Assembly: GCF_964340395.1 (NCBI RefSeq)
Contig: NC_135555.1
Location: 6,686,431-6,750,430, forward strand
Reading direction: 5' to 3'
Source of the DNA: Glandiceps talaboti
Taxonomy: Eukaryota > Hemichordata > Enteropneusta > Spengelidae
Length of the DNA stretch: 64,000 nt
Notes under the pieces: generated by a model
The model's input: the letters and a program-made list of their open reading frames with translations, nothing else
Told to the model about the DNA's origin: nothing
Database searches by the model: none
Made by a program: the position numbers and the translations under genes
Shown here: positions 22,301-53,382 of the stretch, piece after piece
Position numbering within the stretch: position 1 is the stretch's first letter
How the letters are laid out: each line of letters opens with the position of its first letter

Positions 22301-24140
22301 TGGATTCTGAAAAACAAAAACAAAAACTAAAGCCAGGCAAACCTAAAGTACATACAGAACAAATTGAACATCAGAAAGCAGAAAAAGCCAAGGAAAAACT
22401 TAAGACAGTCAAACTCCATATGAAAAAGGATAAAGGAGATGGGAGTACAAAATCTAAGGAGAAGCTTGAAAAGGTTAAGGCTAGTACTGAAAAAAGGAAA
22501 TTTGAAAATACAGAAGGGAAAGGAGGAGCTAGTCAAACTGGAGTGTCAAAAGTAGAAAGGACAAAGGAACAGAAAACTGAGGTGAGAAAGAAAGTAAAGT
22601 TGAGTGTGAAAGTTGAGAAACTTGTTGTAAAAAGCAAGTACATAGAAGTGCCAAAGACTGCAGTAGACCATTCAAAACAGAAAGGCAGAGAGAGTCTTGA
22701 AAAACCTAATAAGAGAGATACAGAAGATGGAGTGTCACAGAAAGACAAGGGAAAGAGATTGAAATTTGAGCAAAAAACAAGACCTAAAAAAGAAAACATA
22801 TCTGGAACGGTTTCGGGTTCAGATAAAGAATGTACGAACACAATTGTTGCTGGAAAAGGCAACAAACCTAATGATGAGCAACCGTCAAATAGTGTGAAGG
22901 ATGTGAAACCTAAAAAATGGAGAAAGAGGAAGATTGTGGATGATGATGAACTAGACGAGGCAGAACTCAAAAAGATGAGAGAGGTTAGTTGCAAATTGGA
23001 TGCAATTGTACGTAATGTATATCTGGTGATGTTATGATGGTCATATAGAATAGTACATTGCAAGGAATATCTAGGATCCTATACCTGATTAAATAGTGAT
23101 GGATGTTATGTAGTTATGGGTAGTGTTTTCTGACATGGTGATTACACTTGAATACGTGTTTCACATGTATCTACTTACAGGGGTATAGATGAAATATGAT
23201 CAAAAATATTTGTGTATAACCTTTCTTTGATGCATCCAGTAATTTCAGAGATAGCAGTGAACCCTCAAGAAGAAAGTCATGGTGCCTTCAAAAGATTTGA
23301 GGAAGTTGCTCACTGTGGACATATGAAATTTACTTTATTGAAATTAATGAATTGGTCTTGTAACATTGGAAGTGTCAATGTTCTTGCCAAGTTTTTTTTT
23401 AAAAACGATATAGAAAGTTGGAAATATATCTGGTAAATGTCGCCTATTTGATGTTTTACCATAATATTATTCGTGGGCAACAATTGTAGATTTCAGTTAG
23501 TTTAAAAGTTAGTGTATTCAATTGTCTTTTGTCCTATGAATTCTATATCTTTGAAATACGTGTATGCAGTCTGTAACGGTTGTGGTTACCAAGACATGTT
23601 ACTGTAATGTCATAAAGAGCAATACATGTAAAATGGCATATGGCGATTTGGTACGAATTTTGCCTTTATAGATTGATAAGCCAAACATCTGTCAGTCTGC
23701 AAACATAATGGTTTCTAGTCTATTTGTGAGGCTCTTGTTGATTATTTTATTACCTTGAAAGTGTAGTAAAGAAAAATGAACATTTTGGGGAAATATAAAG
23801 ACAGTTTTTGTTACCCTTTTTCTGTCACATTTCTTCCGTGTAGTATATATATAATTATAATCTTGTCCGTTGTCATTTTCACCTGCAGGAAAGAATCTTC
23901 AAAAGTGGTGATATGGTAGCTGTGAATGGAGAAGACTTGGATGACGATACATACTGGGTTGGAAGGATTCGCAGAATTGAAGGTGATGTGGTCCACATCC
24001 ATTGGTACGACAAAGACTTTAAAGGGAGATATAAACCACAGTTTCTAAAGGCCAATAATAAAGCTTACTTGGACACAATCACTCTGGACAGTATTATGGA
24101 GAAGATCAGATTAGTGAAAGGAAAAGTTGCACTTACATGA
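13362..24140 (+). CDS. Tandem PAW-domain protein with ankyrin repeats, Lys-rich region and Tudor-like domain
   Basis: Eleven exons: 13362-13385, 14166-14345, 15057-15249, 15937-16127, 16769-16960, 18165-18357, 18954-19150, 20054-20176, 20985-21177, 22175-22983, 23889-24140; 848 residues, all junctions GT-AG and in phase. Residues 9-196 and 197-390 are two PAW domains, the C-terminal domain of peptide:N-glycanase (NGLY1) that binds high-mannose glycans. Hallmarks in both copies: FHLKYSS, a GW or SW..G.Y segment, SWKFDFG-like strand, RYIIPSGG, and SLVLSAFL.GG. Residues 391-495 contain ankyrin-like helices (DTPLHVAFKFDS). Residues 496-765 are Lys/Glu/Ser-rich with a basic cluster KKWRKRK. Residues 766-848 (GDMVAV..YWVGRI..VHIHWYDKDF) look like a Tudor/chromo-like barrel. 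No PUB domain and no transglutaminase-type catalytic core. A nuclear or cytosolic glycoprotein-binding adaptor is an inference. Confidence 0.88.
13482..13735. repeat. Minisatellite, about 3.3 units of 76 bp
   Basis: Units begin at GTTAAC 13482, 13558 and 13635 with a partial unit at 13711. Each contains CTCACCAG, GTTGGCAACTAGA and CCAGCCTGAT. Lies in intron 1 of the PAW gene. The CCAGCCTGG/CCAGGCTGG motifs within units can pair with each other. Confidence 0.85.
15349..15384. repeat. (TG)n microsatellite
   Basis: Short TG run in PAW gene intron 3. Confidence 0.9.
16961..18164. other. Intron 5 of the PAW gene
   Basis: No exon seen. The 3' part (about 17960-18118) is an imperfect TAATATAATG-type AT array. 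Confidence 0.7.
20203..20600. mobile_element. Foldback/MITE-like element in PAW gene intron 8
   Basis: Left arm features GAAGCTTGCCCAAG, TTTCATGTTGAGAT, AGATAACA and AATGATATAAACAG recur in reverse complement and reverse order in the right half (CTGTTTATATCATT, TGTTATCTTTTT, ATCTCAACATGAAA, CTTGGACAAGCTTC). The arms are about 150 bases with short gaps around a small loop near 20360-20440. There is no coding capacity. Confidence 0.7.
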
Positions 24141-27100
24141 AAACAAGCTGTGTTGTAGGACGCATGTACATGTACACCTCAATCGTAAAACTTATATATC
24201 TAAATCACTGGATTTAAGAACTAGACATTATGTACAAGATTGGCATGCCTCAGAAACAAGTACAATTTCATAGTGACAGTGTCCACTAATTGGCAATATA
24301 CCAGATGTTAGTGAAAAACACAATGTGCGACTTGTATATATTTATGACAGTACCCTGTATTATTGAAAAAAGTCCATTCAAGCTTTTTCTTTGCGATGTT
24401 AGTGGGTTTTTTTAGGAAACAAAGTGAATTAAGTTATTAACCAGTTCCCATAAAAAGGCAACCAAGTTGGTAAGTAGGATTTTTTGTGTGAGAAAAGTAG
24501 GTATTGCATATCGTCTGTCCTTTTCATTTTACAACTGACTTTAGCTTTCATAGGACAAACTATCTTCAAGTTGATATTTTTAATTTTTTTGAATCACATA
24601 AAATGCAATTCTTGACTCAAACATGCTTGAAATGAGCCACACCACAAAATACTATTTATACAAATGGTTATGCAACCACGTCGCAAAGTAAAGATCAACC
24701 ACATGTTCATAGAGGTATACAAGGTGATCAGGTTCATACCGTTCACCAGAGGGTGTGTGTTTGAAAGGTAGTTAACAAGTTCTACAGAATGCCTTAAAAT
24801 GAACCGAGAAATTTGGTAAAACTGCATTATCTAAACTGCTTGATGTATAAGTTTAAAGGTACCCATAGTTACAAGGTTAGGCAGCGCTAACCTTCTTATT
24901 GCCCTTATTAAACCACTTTGTGTAATTACGATACCACAGTAACAGAGATGAATACTAACAGGATCAAAATCTTAACCATGTATGTTTGAGGTTGTTGTCA
25001 TTTTATACTCCTGGTGTGGCCCACTTTCTAACTCGTATCAATGTGAATATCAAGTCTTACATAACAAGTTGTTGTGGTGTTCTTTCAAAATTATATCCCA
25101 GGGTCTCCTGTGCCTAGAGGGAGTGCTGGCTGGTCGTGTATGTCTTTAGCATTGTGGGGGCTCATGCACTCCTGGAAAGTTCTTGAATTGAATATGGACT
25201 TTCAAACCCCTGCTTGAAAATCTCACTGAAACTTAAACTTACTGCTTGATCTTCTTGAAAATAACATATTATGAAATAAGCAGTTGTGTGACAGAAGTAG
25301 CTTTGCCTGATGAGTACAGTTATGTTTTTTGTTTCAACAAGTCCAACGTTGGATGTCAACTGCATGTACGAAATACTCTTAAGGAAAATAAGTTTTAAAT
25401 TGCCCGTAAAAGTATTGGTAACAGTCTCAAAAAGCCACCTTCAAATGTAAGCGACTTAATTTTTTTACTTCATTATTAAACCTGGGCATTAAAATTCAGT
25501 GAGTTTATAATCTTTTCACTCAATTGAAAATTCTCTCATAAAACCATGAGTAAACTGTTCTAGTAACATTAAATGTTGATGCTTACCTTCTGTGACACTA
25601 CAGTTGTTATTTGGCATTGTTAGAAGAGTAAATTGCATAATAGGAATTTCCTTGACATTATTTGACATATATAACAAATTACATCATTTGATCATTTATG
25701 AGTTACATCTTAATACTAGGTTTGAGTTCAGTCAATTGCAAGTGATGGTTAAGTATACATTAGTAAGTAGAATACTGTGAGTATGTTTTAGGTATGCAGG
25801 GAAACTTACAACCAAAGACACTCAATGTGTGCCCCTTTAAGATTACATCAATTAGGTGTCAATGTAGGCTGGGAGCAAGAGTATATTGTATGTAAATAAA
25901 ACTGAGGTTAGATTTTGGAAGTTTTTTCATGAAGGGTGTATTTTTAACACTGGTTATCTTTAAAAGCTGCATATTTTAAAGGCAAAGTGACAAGAGAAGC
26001 GACGATATTATGATTCGTGTATGAGTGGTTTGTTTTGGTAATATTTTTGAACTTTTTTGAACATATTATGTTTGAGTGAATGACATTTGTTGACTCATCA
26101 AATATGATGCGTGAGAAATTCAGACTGTATCAGGCATTCAAAGGTCAGTTAGAACTATGCAGGTGTATAGATGTGTTATATTCAAATTAGCATAATGGCA
26201 AATTCATTTTTACTTAGCATTTACTCCCAGAATGAGTGTTGATGAGTGTGAAACATGATGACACTTCAAAGAATGATATTTTCCCTGAAGATAACGAATG
26301 AGTTGCAGATTTGTATACATTTGTTATTTTTTGATACCTCAAAGCAAATTTCAGCTTTATCAAAACAGTTGAAATTTGTCCCTGCAGTTCCTCAAACTTC
26401 AACAAATGTTACTCAAATTGAAATATACCATTTTTTGGAATTTCAATATTGATGCAATGGGCAGAAAATTTGGTCACATACAGAAATTTTACTTTACTTA
26501 CCATTGTGCCCTTTCAGTAACCAAAGGGAATTAAACATATGTACCATCTTTACAATGGATTCTGAAACAGCTTGAACACCTTACTGAATTTAGTATGTAT
26601 TTGTTTTATGAGCTAGGCAACAGAAGTAATTGGATATGTGATCTTTATTAAGTCAAGTACAGACTTGTAACTTTACATAAGGACTTGAGTAATCTATAAA
26701 CATGAAATCCAAGGATATCAGAGACACCAGTTGAAACATAAACAATGAGCTGTATGTCAAACCTCCCCATTGATAGATACAGATGCCATTGATTGTTAAT
26801 CTTGTTTGTTCTGAAAACATCAAGATAAGTTTTAAGACAAAAGTCTATTTGATATTAAAAATAATTTAATCTGACTAGCTACACATGGGGATACTTACAG
26901 TAATACTTTACAGCTGGTCAAAATGTTGACTGTTTGGTCAGCTTTGATAAGGATCTCATTCTAATTATTTCTATCTTTATGTCACTCATAAAAATACATG
27001 TGGCCCCCAGGAAGAGTAATGACTTGACATTGTAATGAGATCTACTCAATTAATAAACTGATAACTTACAAAAAATATTCTCATAAAACTTGATTTCGAT

Positions 27101-28502
27101 AATTAGTTTTCATAATTTTCAAATTCATGTACACATGTATGTTGTGATCATGTAATCCATATTTTGATGTTCAAAGAACTTTCGGTACTTTCGCTTTGTG
27201 AATCCAGAGTCTGATTTTTGAAGTCGAGGGAATTTTGAATTTTTTGAAAGCCAGTAACTGTTTCATCTATGTTGTGTTATGCTCCTAGCATCCTAAAACC
27301 TAATATCTAATATCTCGCTCCCCTTGATTTACTTTCAACAGAACTACATTGATACAGAGTCAAGTATACTCTAATCAAATACCTAAAACCATAAAATCAC
27401 AGTTTTTCACTTTATTGTGGCCCAGTGGTGTTCAGTCTTTCTGTGCCATCTTCTAATTTACCTTTCACGTAAATTCCCCCCTCCCCGAAATAAACTGTTC
27501 AATAGACTTTTTCTGTTACTTATATTTAAGATAACTCAAGCATAGTTAAAATCAAGAAAAAAAATAAAGTCGTTGTACAAGTACTTTAAATAGAGATCAA
27601 CATATTGTCAAAATCAAGCCATTTTAGAATCCAATAGAGCCACTAAGAATTGTGTTAACACTTTGGGGAAAATAAAAAAAAATGTTGATTCCCCTGAAAA
27701 CAAAAAGGTGGACCCCTGAAGTGCATTCTGCCTACACCTACAGTACATCATATACTTTTTTTTGGTTTCATGACCATCATTTCTAGGTAATCTTGGTTTT
27801 CTGCTAATTTCTTCAAGAAAGTAATTAACACAAGTCCATTTAAAAAAAAAATATGTTCTAGTGTAGAATTATTTGCTGGTCATTGTTTCATTCAATACAC
27901 TATGTTAAGTCACAAATCTCAATGTGTACATATTTTACAACTTTCAACATTCAGTTTGGAATTTGCAAGCCTGATGGTAATGGCACATTAAATAATGGAA
28001 AGAGACAATCCACAGAATAATTTGTACTGGTGAAACGAAATTCCAGGATTTCATGGTTTAGGTTAGTACATTTGAGTAGCGTAGGATAAAAAATCTTTTC
28101 TTTCAGATCATGTACACACTAAATTCACCTAACACAATTTACAGAGAGAACTACTTTGTTCTTGTACTTTTTTTTGAAGTCTACTTTCTTTAACAGGTTA
28201 TATATATTTGCATACTTACAAACACAATTTTGAGGAGAGCATTCTTGTTTTCTAGTTTGGGTCATCACTTTTTTTGTTAGCTGTGATGTTGTTGAATTTG
28301 AAGAAAACCACCGTTTTTAAAATGGAGGAACGAATCATATATGATAATATTTCCCCCATGTTTTACTTCTTTCCGTTGAGAATTTCATTTACATAAGGGG
28401 ATTGTCACTACAACTCAAAGAGTAGAAGTAACAAGACCTTTATGTCATCAATGAAAAACTAATAATGGGGAATAATACCTGGGTAATTTGAGGACAAACA
28501 TT

Positions 28503-28930
28503 GTCACTCTTATTTCTGCCTTTTAGCACACTTGTATCAACTTATTAAATATGTACATATGATTTGGGATGATAAAGTAACACCTCGGTAATTTACTGGA
28601 TTTTAACATCATGTACAGAAGCTCTACTGCACTTGACATGTGTTGGGCCACTTTGGTAAATTCCTGCAAGGGTTTATGGGAAAATCTCTAGTATTGACTA
28701 CATTTCAACCTAATTTCTTCATCTTGACATGTACAAAAAGTGATGTCATCACAGATTTTCCCATAAATCCTTGCAGGATATGCCCAAAATAGCTGAACAC
28801 CTGTTCCTTGCATTAGGGGTTCCTTACTTTATTTAAAGTTGAATAAGTTACTAAGGTACTACCTCAAATTATACGTAGATTGATAACAGTAATCAATACA
28901 AGTGTACGGAAGGCAGAAATAAGTCTGATT
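28503..28930. mobile_element. Foldback/MITE-like element
   Basis: The inner arms match almost perfectly: CCTGCAAGGGTTTATGGGAA near 28662 against TTCCCATAAATCCTTGCAGG near 28758. Outer arm ends also match: CTTATTTCTGCC near 28508 against GGCAGAAATAAG near 28912, with ACACTTGTAT against TACAAGTGT beside them. The middle parts of the arms are more diverged. No open frame inside. Confidence 0.6.
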
Positions 28931-31240
28931 GCACTTTTCTTTTTACAACTGTAAATGTGAGGGAAAAAATTGTGATTTAGAATGTTGCGACTTCACAGAA
29001 CTGGTGGCATAGCCATGGGTTGTTGTAATGTAAAGTGAGCAGAAAGTAATTCCCACAGTTAGGTTTGATCACCTGCATGCATGTGATACAAGCACTATTA
29101 TCTTAATTTTAAGGGTTGATTGTACAAATGTCACACAAGCTCAGTAAACAACAAAACCCCTCCCCCTAAACGAACGTTCACAAGAGCGATATTGACACGT
29201 TTATATATGATGTAAAACCATGATGAAAATTGTAGTGGTCACACCAAGTATAAGATAGATGCAATGTAAAAACATGATGGTAAACACATTAAGATACTGC
29301 CAGAAACTCTGTCCCAGCACTGTATAATCACATGTGAAGTCAATTTGAATCAGCTTTGTAACATCTCAGTAGTAAATACAGGACCTGTTATCATGTAAGG
29401 TGTGAACTTTTTTGTGATTTGGTTAGAAGTGAGAAAATGAAGTTCAGCAATTGCATTGATGCCCCCCCCCCCCAAAAAAAAAAGAAAAAAGAAAAAAAAG
29501 AAACAAAGTTCATTTATTGAGATTGTGTGATGTTGTGCGATCATTCCTAAGCAGTTCGGGTGATGTCGTTTGTTCAGTACCAGTTTATAAAAGGAGAAGT
29601 AAAACATGAAATAGATAAAAATGACGTTGTTGGCATATTTATGCTACACATAACAAGGTTTAGCGTTTGTATATATTGCACTCCATCATTTGCCTAAATA
29701 CGTATTGTATTAAAAGGGGCAAGTCACATGTCGTGGGATGAAGATGATTGTATTTTAGTTCATATGGTGATTTGAGTGGCTTATTCTATTGTGTCAAGTA
29801 TGTTTATTGAATTGTCACCATCCAAGCAGTTTTCACATCCCATGTGTGATTTGCATCTTAAGTTACAATTAAAAATTTGAACAAGGAACATGTTTTTTTT
29901 TCTGTTGTATGTTGACAAGAGGGTCTTTTATTTATGCAAGATAATAAGTAATTTGAACACCCTCAACTACAAGATTGGCCAGTTGTACCCTTTTCACAAA
30001 GTTGAGTGCTTCAAGTGTATTTTTAATATGACATTTTGATATTGACCATGCAATGAGATGAAACCAAATTGTATGGCGTATTCTCTAATGCTGTTCTTTA
30101 AAATTGAAAGTTTTGTGAAAGTATTTGCTGTTTATCCGCAAATATGTTTTGAGGAAAACTGCATTTTCACTGTGTTTTAGCAGTTTTCAGTAGTGGTTTC
30201 ATGTAGAGAATGAGTTATAAACTTACACCACTTTGTTCAGAAAAATGTATATTCTGAGTATATTCTGACCCAGCGTCACTGCAGTGATTCAATTTTTTTC
30301 CCATTCATTGTGGTACAAGATAGTGAAATTCTCATATAATCTGACATGTTTGAGAATTATGAACTGCCACAACAATTTATGTGATCAGAGATTGTCATAA
30401 AATGTGTGAGTAATGTTTAATTAATTAATTGAAGTTGAATTTTTTGCAAATTTAAAAAAAAAATGTTTGTCGTTCTGATGATGAGGATCGTCACCCAAGA
30501 CTGATCGAAAGCTCAATACTGTAAAAAACCTTTGAACTGCTTGTCCATTATAACCTATGTAAATCATCATAAACGTTAAATTACTTTGTAAGGGTGTGAA
30601 CCTGGAATTGTATGAATATAAGGCAGTAGAGTATTTAGGCAGGATATAATTTGAGTGTTATGGAATCTTTTTTAAAGAAATAATTTTCAATTTCCTGATG
30701 CTGTATATAAAGCAGTGTAATTTTTAGTTGAAGTCAGCTAATGTGTGTATTACAGACACTATTAGGTTTTAGCATTATCTACTTTCAGCTTATTTTTGAA
30801 AATGAAGTGTTTGTTCCAGAGAAAACATCTCTGATTTGTATAGTGTATTTACATTTTGATGTATGGATAACTGAGGTGGTTGACCTCATTGCAAGCTTCA
30901 ACTTTTGGATTTTGACCCTTGACCTCAACCTCATATGACCAATCATAAGTTAGTTTGTACTCAAGGGTAGGTTTTCATTGGACGGTCAGCTTTAAGGATA
31001 ACAGGGGGTGACTGTGTATTTGAGATGACTGCCATATTTTGTAAAGGGATAAACAAGTCTGTCAACTGTACTGTATTTTTGTTTTTTTTCTTGTTTGAGA
31101 TTCTCGACACAGGTACCCTCATTGTATTTACAGATATCTTCAAGCAAATTAAAAGTAGCAGGTTTTATGCCGTAAACAGTGGTGTGTGTTTTTATTGAAC
31201 GTTGATTAATTGTAAAGCTGTACTAGCGGCCACTGGGACG

Positions 31241-31241
31241 T

Positions 31242-31273
<32 letters not shown>
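31241..31273. repeat. Poly-T tract
   Basis: About 33 uninterrupted T on this strand. It could be the poly-A tail scar of an element inserted on the minus strand, but I could not recognise a body beside it. Confidence 0.8.
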
Positions 31274-31276
<3 letters not shown>

Positions 31277-31504
31277 GCTCTGTTGGATAAAATGACATGT
31301 TATGTGTAATGTACATCCTGAAGAGGATTTAACCCTTGTGGTATTTGTGTAGCTATACAGTGGCGTACACAACATACTATAATAAAGCTAACCAGATTGA
31401 TTTCATGTCCGCATCCAACATTCAATGCCCCCGATGACTTATGATTTCAACTAATTACTGTCGTACTAAAGGAAAAAATTGGCCTCAAATTAACATATAC
31501 AATG

Positions 31505-31610
31505 TCTAGTTATTGCTATTTTACAATTTTCAGTAAATACATCGTTAGTTGAACATGTCCAATCAAAAAATAATACCCAGTAATAGCTAATGCCTAACTT
31601 GCAGCTACAA
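31505..31610. repeat. Interspersed repeat, copy B
   Basis: CTAGTTATTGCTATTTTAC, CAATTTTCAGTAA, then AATCAAAAAATAATACCCAG and TGCAGCTACA, parallel to copies at 8676 and 50185. Confidence 0.5.
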
Positions 31611-32959
31611 GTCACCTAGGACATGTGTTCTTGATTAAGCTGACGGCTTAATGTTAAGTGGATTTCACCTGATGCAGGAACTCTTATGTATGGAAGTTGA
31701 AGTCGATTGCCACATATTTTTATGTAGTGTACCACACAGTTGTACACCTCCACAATTCGGGGGGGGGGGGTAATTGCACATATAACATCTGTGTTGCTTT
31801 TGAAGGTGGAGGGATGGGGTGGGGAGGGTTTACGAAAATACTTGGGCTCATTTTGGGTGAACCATGAGGTTTGTAAATTTTTTTAAAAACGATTTTGCCA
31901 CCTACATTCAGTTTACATCTGGTTCCCATTGAAATAATTTCCCAGTTAAATCTTTCGAGATACAAAGGTGAGAACACTTTCAGTTGAGAAACTAAAGTGG
32001 GAACATTTTCAGTTGAGAAACTAAAGTAATAATCCTACCGAAACCATATTAAATTTTAACGAAATTAGCAACGTTTTCCATTTCGCTTTGGGCAGTATTC
32101 ACAAAACATTCACGCATACTTAAGTGACAAGAAATGTTTAGGAACACCTTTCCAATGTGTAATCTATAAAAAAGAAATATCATGGAAAAATCTTCAAAGA
32201 TTTTATTGCCTAGCAAATAGACTATGGTCTGATAGAGATGCTGAGGAAGTGTTAATGATAATGTAAACTTGTCCACAGTGTTTGGACTCTCCTAAGAATG
32301 ACGAAAGCGGACATATCAGGCAAGTAAACACATGACTTCGTGTACTTTGTGCCAACGTTGTAGCTATGTGATGAGTGATCAGTCATATCATCTTTAGAAT
32401 TCACCTGTGACTGGTGCATTCGACCATGTGATTGTAGATCTTAATTATGAGCTGAATGCGATGAAAAATATCATAGATTGATTGCAAACAGGGCTCTTGG
32501 GGTATGCAAAGTTTGTAAATTGTTCCTCAATGTGTTCTGAATTCTTTGGTGTTTTTGTTTTGAACATTACTAATTCAGTTTCATAGATTTTATCGCTTTC
32601 ATTTTTATACCTTTTTAAGCTGTAACGGGCTTAGACAATTGATTATTTTGCGTTGAATGTGTGCCACTTTTGTCCCTTAAGCCAATGACAAAGCTGGACT
32701 CTAGCCAGAAAATTTTACAAGTAAGCCGCAACTAAAAATTAGCTACATTTCTGCCTGGAGCGCTCTCTGACGCGGATCGAATTGAACCTTTTCCGTTTCA
32801 TATTTTCTTCGATTCTGGGGACATTTGATCACCAAATCATCCCGTTTTCGCGCACGGACTGTACGTTTTGTAAAAGTTGAAGAGTTATATTCCGCACAGA
32901 AAACATATCAAAACATTCGTAAAAACAATGTTGTGAGGACAGGAATCGTTCTCTTGCCA

Positions 32960-51189
<18,230 letters not shown>

Positions 51190-52770
51190 ACTGTCAACGC
51201 ATACGATGTGTCTACTTATTCACTTATGAATCATTTTACTAAACTAATCTACTGCAATAGACAGAGGGCAAGCCTTACATTTTTTAATCGAAATTTTGAC
51301 ATGACTGTTATTTTTAAATTGTGATTCACCCGATAAGGTATATTGAGCGTATTGACCATGTAAGATACCATCTTCATAAACGAACACTCTATAAGGTGCC
51401 ACAGTTTGTCAGTACTTGAATTCAATAGACGTCTTCAACTTGAAGATATTGCAACTAAAATAAACAAGAATATATCATGCGCTTAGAAGCAGATACATAT
51501 ACTTTTTTTCAAATGCGGTAGATACGTTATTAGGTTGTTATCTTTTGACACTCGAAAATTCTGAGTCAAATCTCATTAACAAATGGATACGGCCTTATTA
51601 TTTCAATTACTGAAAAGTTGGGAAAGTACATATGTTAATCCTCTAGATATAATCAACAGAATTTCGTTTTTAAAAAATAGACTGTAATTAACATACCGCA
51701 ATATACGTATTAGGGTGACCCTTTTTATGCTTCTCATTACTTTTTCATGGCAACTATGGGTCAGTCGGTCGATTTAAAAAAAAAGGAAAAAAATAATCAT
51801 CGTCCCGTTTCTCTGCCTCTCTTTGTCCTCTTCTCTACATACTTTTTATTGGATTCCTGGTAACACGCCCTTTCCCTACTTCCCCCCGCACCCACTTGAA
51901 ATAAATGAACTGTTCGTGAACAAGTGTCTTCGTCGTCGTCGTCGCCACCGTGACTGAAGATGACATCGACAGTCCAGACACTTGCTTATTCTTGCCATAG
52001 AGGGAGCTGTTACGCAAAATGTTAAGGGCGGGCGAAAATGAAATGTTTGTAGTCATTTTGATGTCGGACTTGAAAATCTGTGTCCGTCGTGTAATGAGAA
52101 ACGGGGGAAAATAGGGTGACCTTCTATAAAAGAAATATTTTCAGTTCACGAATTTTCTGTATATATTTGTTGAAAGTTAATTGTAAGTAGAAATGAAATG
52201 AGAGCGGATATGTGTTTTCATCTGGGAGTTAGGGTGCTCGAATGTAAACAATGTAGATTACATTAGAAACACCAGAGACATTCACATAATGACCATTTTA
52301 TATTGACAACGCACAAACCATGTTTAATTTGAGGTCGTATCAATGACATATGAGTCTTGGGTTTGTTGATATAAGTATTGTCATGCATTTTAAAACATAA
52401 TTATAGTTATGATATAATGTTGAAGTCAGATTAGATTATGTCGTTAACGAGAACGACATTACAATGGCGTATGTCTTTTTCTGAATGAGGTTTTCATAGT
52501 TAGTAATGCACATCAATGAACTCTAACACTAGCACAATTGTGGTCACTTACCAGTTTAGGCTACCAATTATGTTGGGGGAAACGTTATTAACTAAATTAA
52601 AGTAACCATGATCTTAATACAAACAATTAAATGTATTTAAAGCACATCGTCACTTTTATATAGTTTGTTTTATATTTAATAAGAGGATTTACTAAATACA
52701 TCACGATGTTGTTAAATTTAAATCACATACAAAGAAAAAGGTGTTTCTTGTGTTCTAATACTGTGTTATA

Positions 52771-52920
52771 TATTGTATTGCTTGTTTGTTCTGTCTTGTA
52801 TTGTACAGTCTGTGTTGTATTGCAGTGTATTGTATTTTTACCAGATTTCGTTCTTTTTGATATGACGTCTTAGCATATGTATCGAAAGTTTCTAATTTCT
52901 TTTCAAGATGTTGAAAATAT
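52771..52920. repeat. Left direct repeat flanking the TATTG array
   Basis: TACAGTCTGTGTTGTATTGC, TTTTACCAGATTTCGTTC and TTTCTTTTCAAGATGTT recur in the same order and orientation at 53383-53535, with scattered substitutions. Confidence 0.75.
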
Positions 52921-53086
52921 TTCTTTGTTTACTATTGTATATAATAATTCTACCAAGAAATTGATATTATATAGTATTGAAGTAAGTTCTATAGGATGGG
53001 GTAAGATTACCAACCTACTAAGATGATGTATTTTGTTTGGTCTTGTAATGAAAACATCACTATTAATACGATTTCAAGAGCATATT

Positions 53087-53345
53087 GTATTATCTTGTAT
53101 TGTGTTATCTTGTATTGTATTGTATTGTATTGTATTGTATTGTATTGCATTGTATTGTATTGTATTGTATTGCATTGTATTGTATTGCATTGCATTGTAT
53201 TGTATTGTAATGTATTGCATTGCATTGCATTGCATTGTATTGTATTATATTATATTGTATTGTATCGTATCGTGTTGTACTGTATTACATTGTATTGTAT
53301 TGTATTGTATTGTATTGTATTGTATTGTATTGTATTGTATTGTAT
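53087..53345. repeat. (TATTG)n pentanucleotide array
   Basis: About fifty units of TGTAT/TATTG with variants such as TGCAT clustered in the middle. Long open frames on both strands here are repeat translations. Confidence 0.95.
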
Positions 53346-53382
53346 GGTATTTTTTCTATTATTGCATTTTATTATACATGTA

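Larger units (their letters stand above)
24141..32959. other. Spacer of 8.8 kb: 3' flank of the PAW gene and dispersed repeats, no gene seen
   Basis: Both strands were read for exons with recognisable domains and none was found. The first part probably includes the 3' UTR of the PAW gene; AATAAA hexamers occur (for example near 25895) but no site is clearly the cleavage signal. It also holds a foldback element (28503-28930), a PLE-like 3' segment (about 30465-30530), a poly-T tract (31241-31273), one copy of a three-copy repeat (31505-31610), and poly-C/A and poly-G runs near 29462 and 31760. Confidence 0.5.

Noticed and set aside
22327-23063. Long minus-strand open frames opposite the Lys-rich exon
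   Set aside because: The plus strand has in-phase splice sites joining flanking exons; the minus frame is the complement of Lys/Glu codons (Phe/Leu/Ser-rich).
24873-24894. Perfect hairpin AAGGTTAG...CTAACCTT as a possible histone-type stem-loop or miRNA
   Set aside because: Stem of only eight pairs, no histone gene or consensus flanks, too short for a miRNA precursor.
32825-32959. N-terminal extension of the first channel upstream of the tandem ATGs
   Set aside because: It lacks an ATG, and the second channel gene starts at the equivalent of 32960 with an exon of the same 77 nt.
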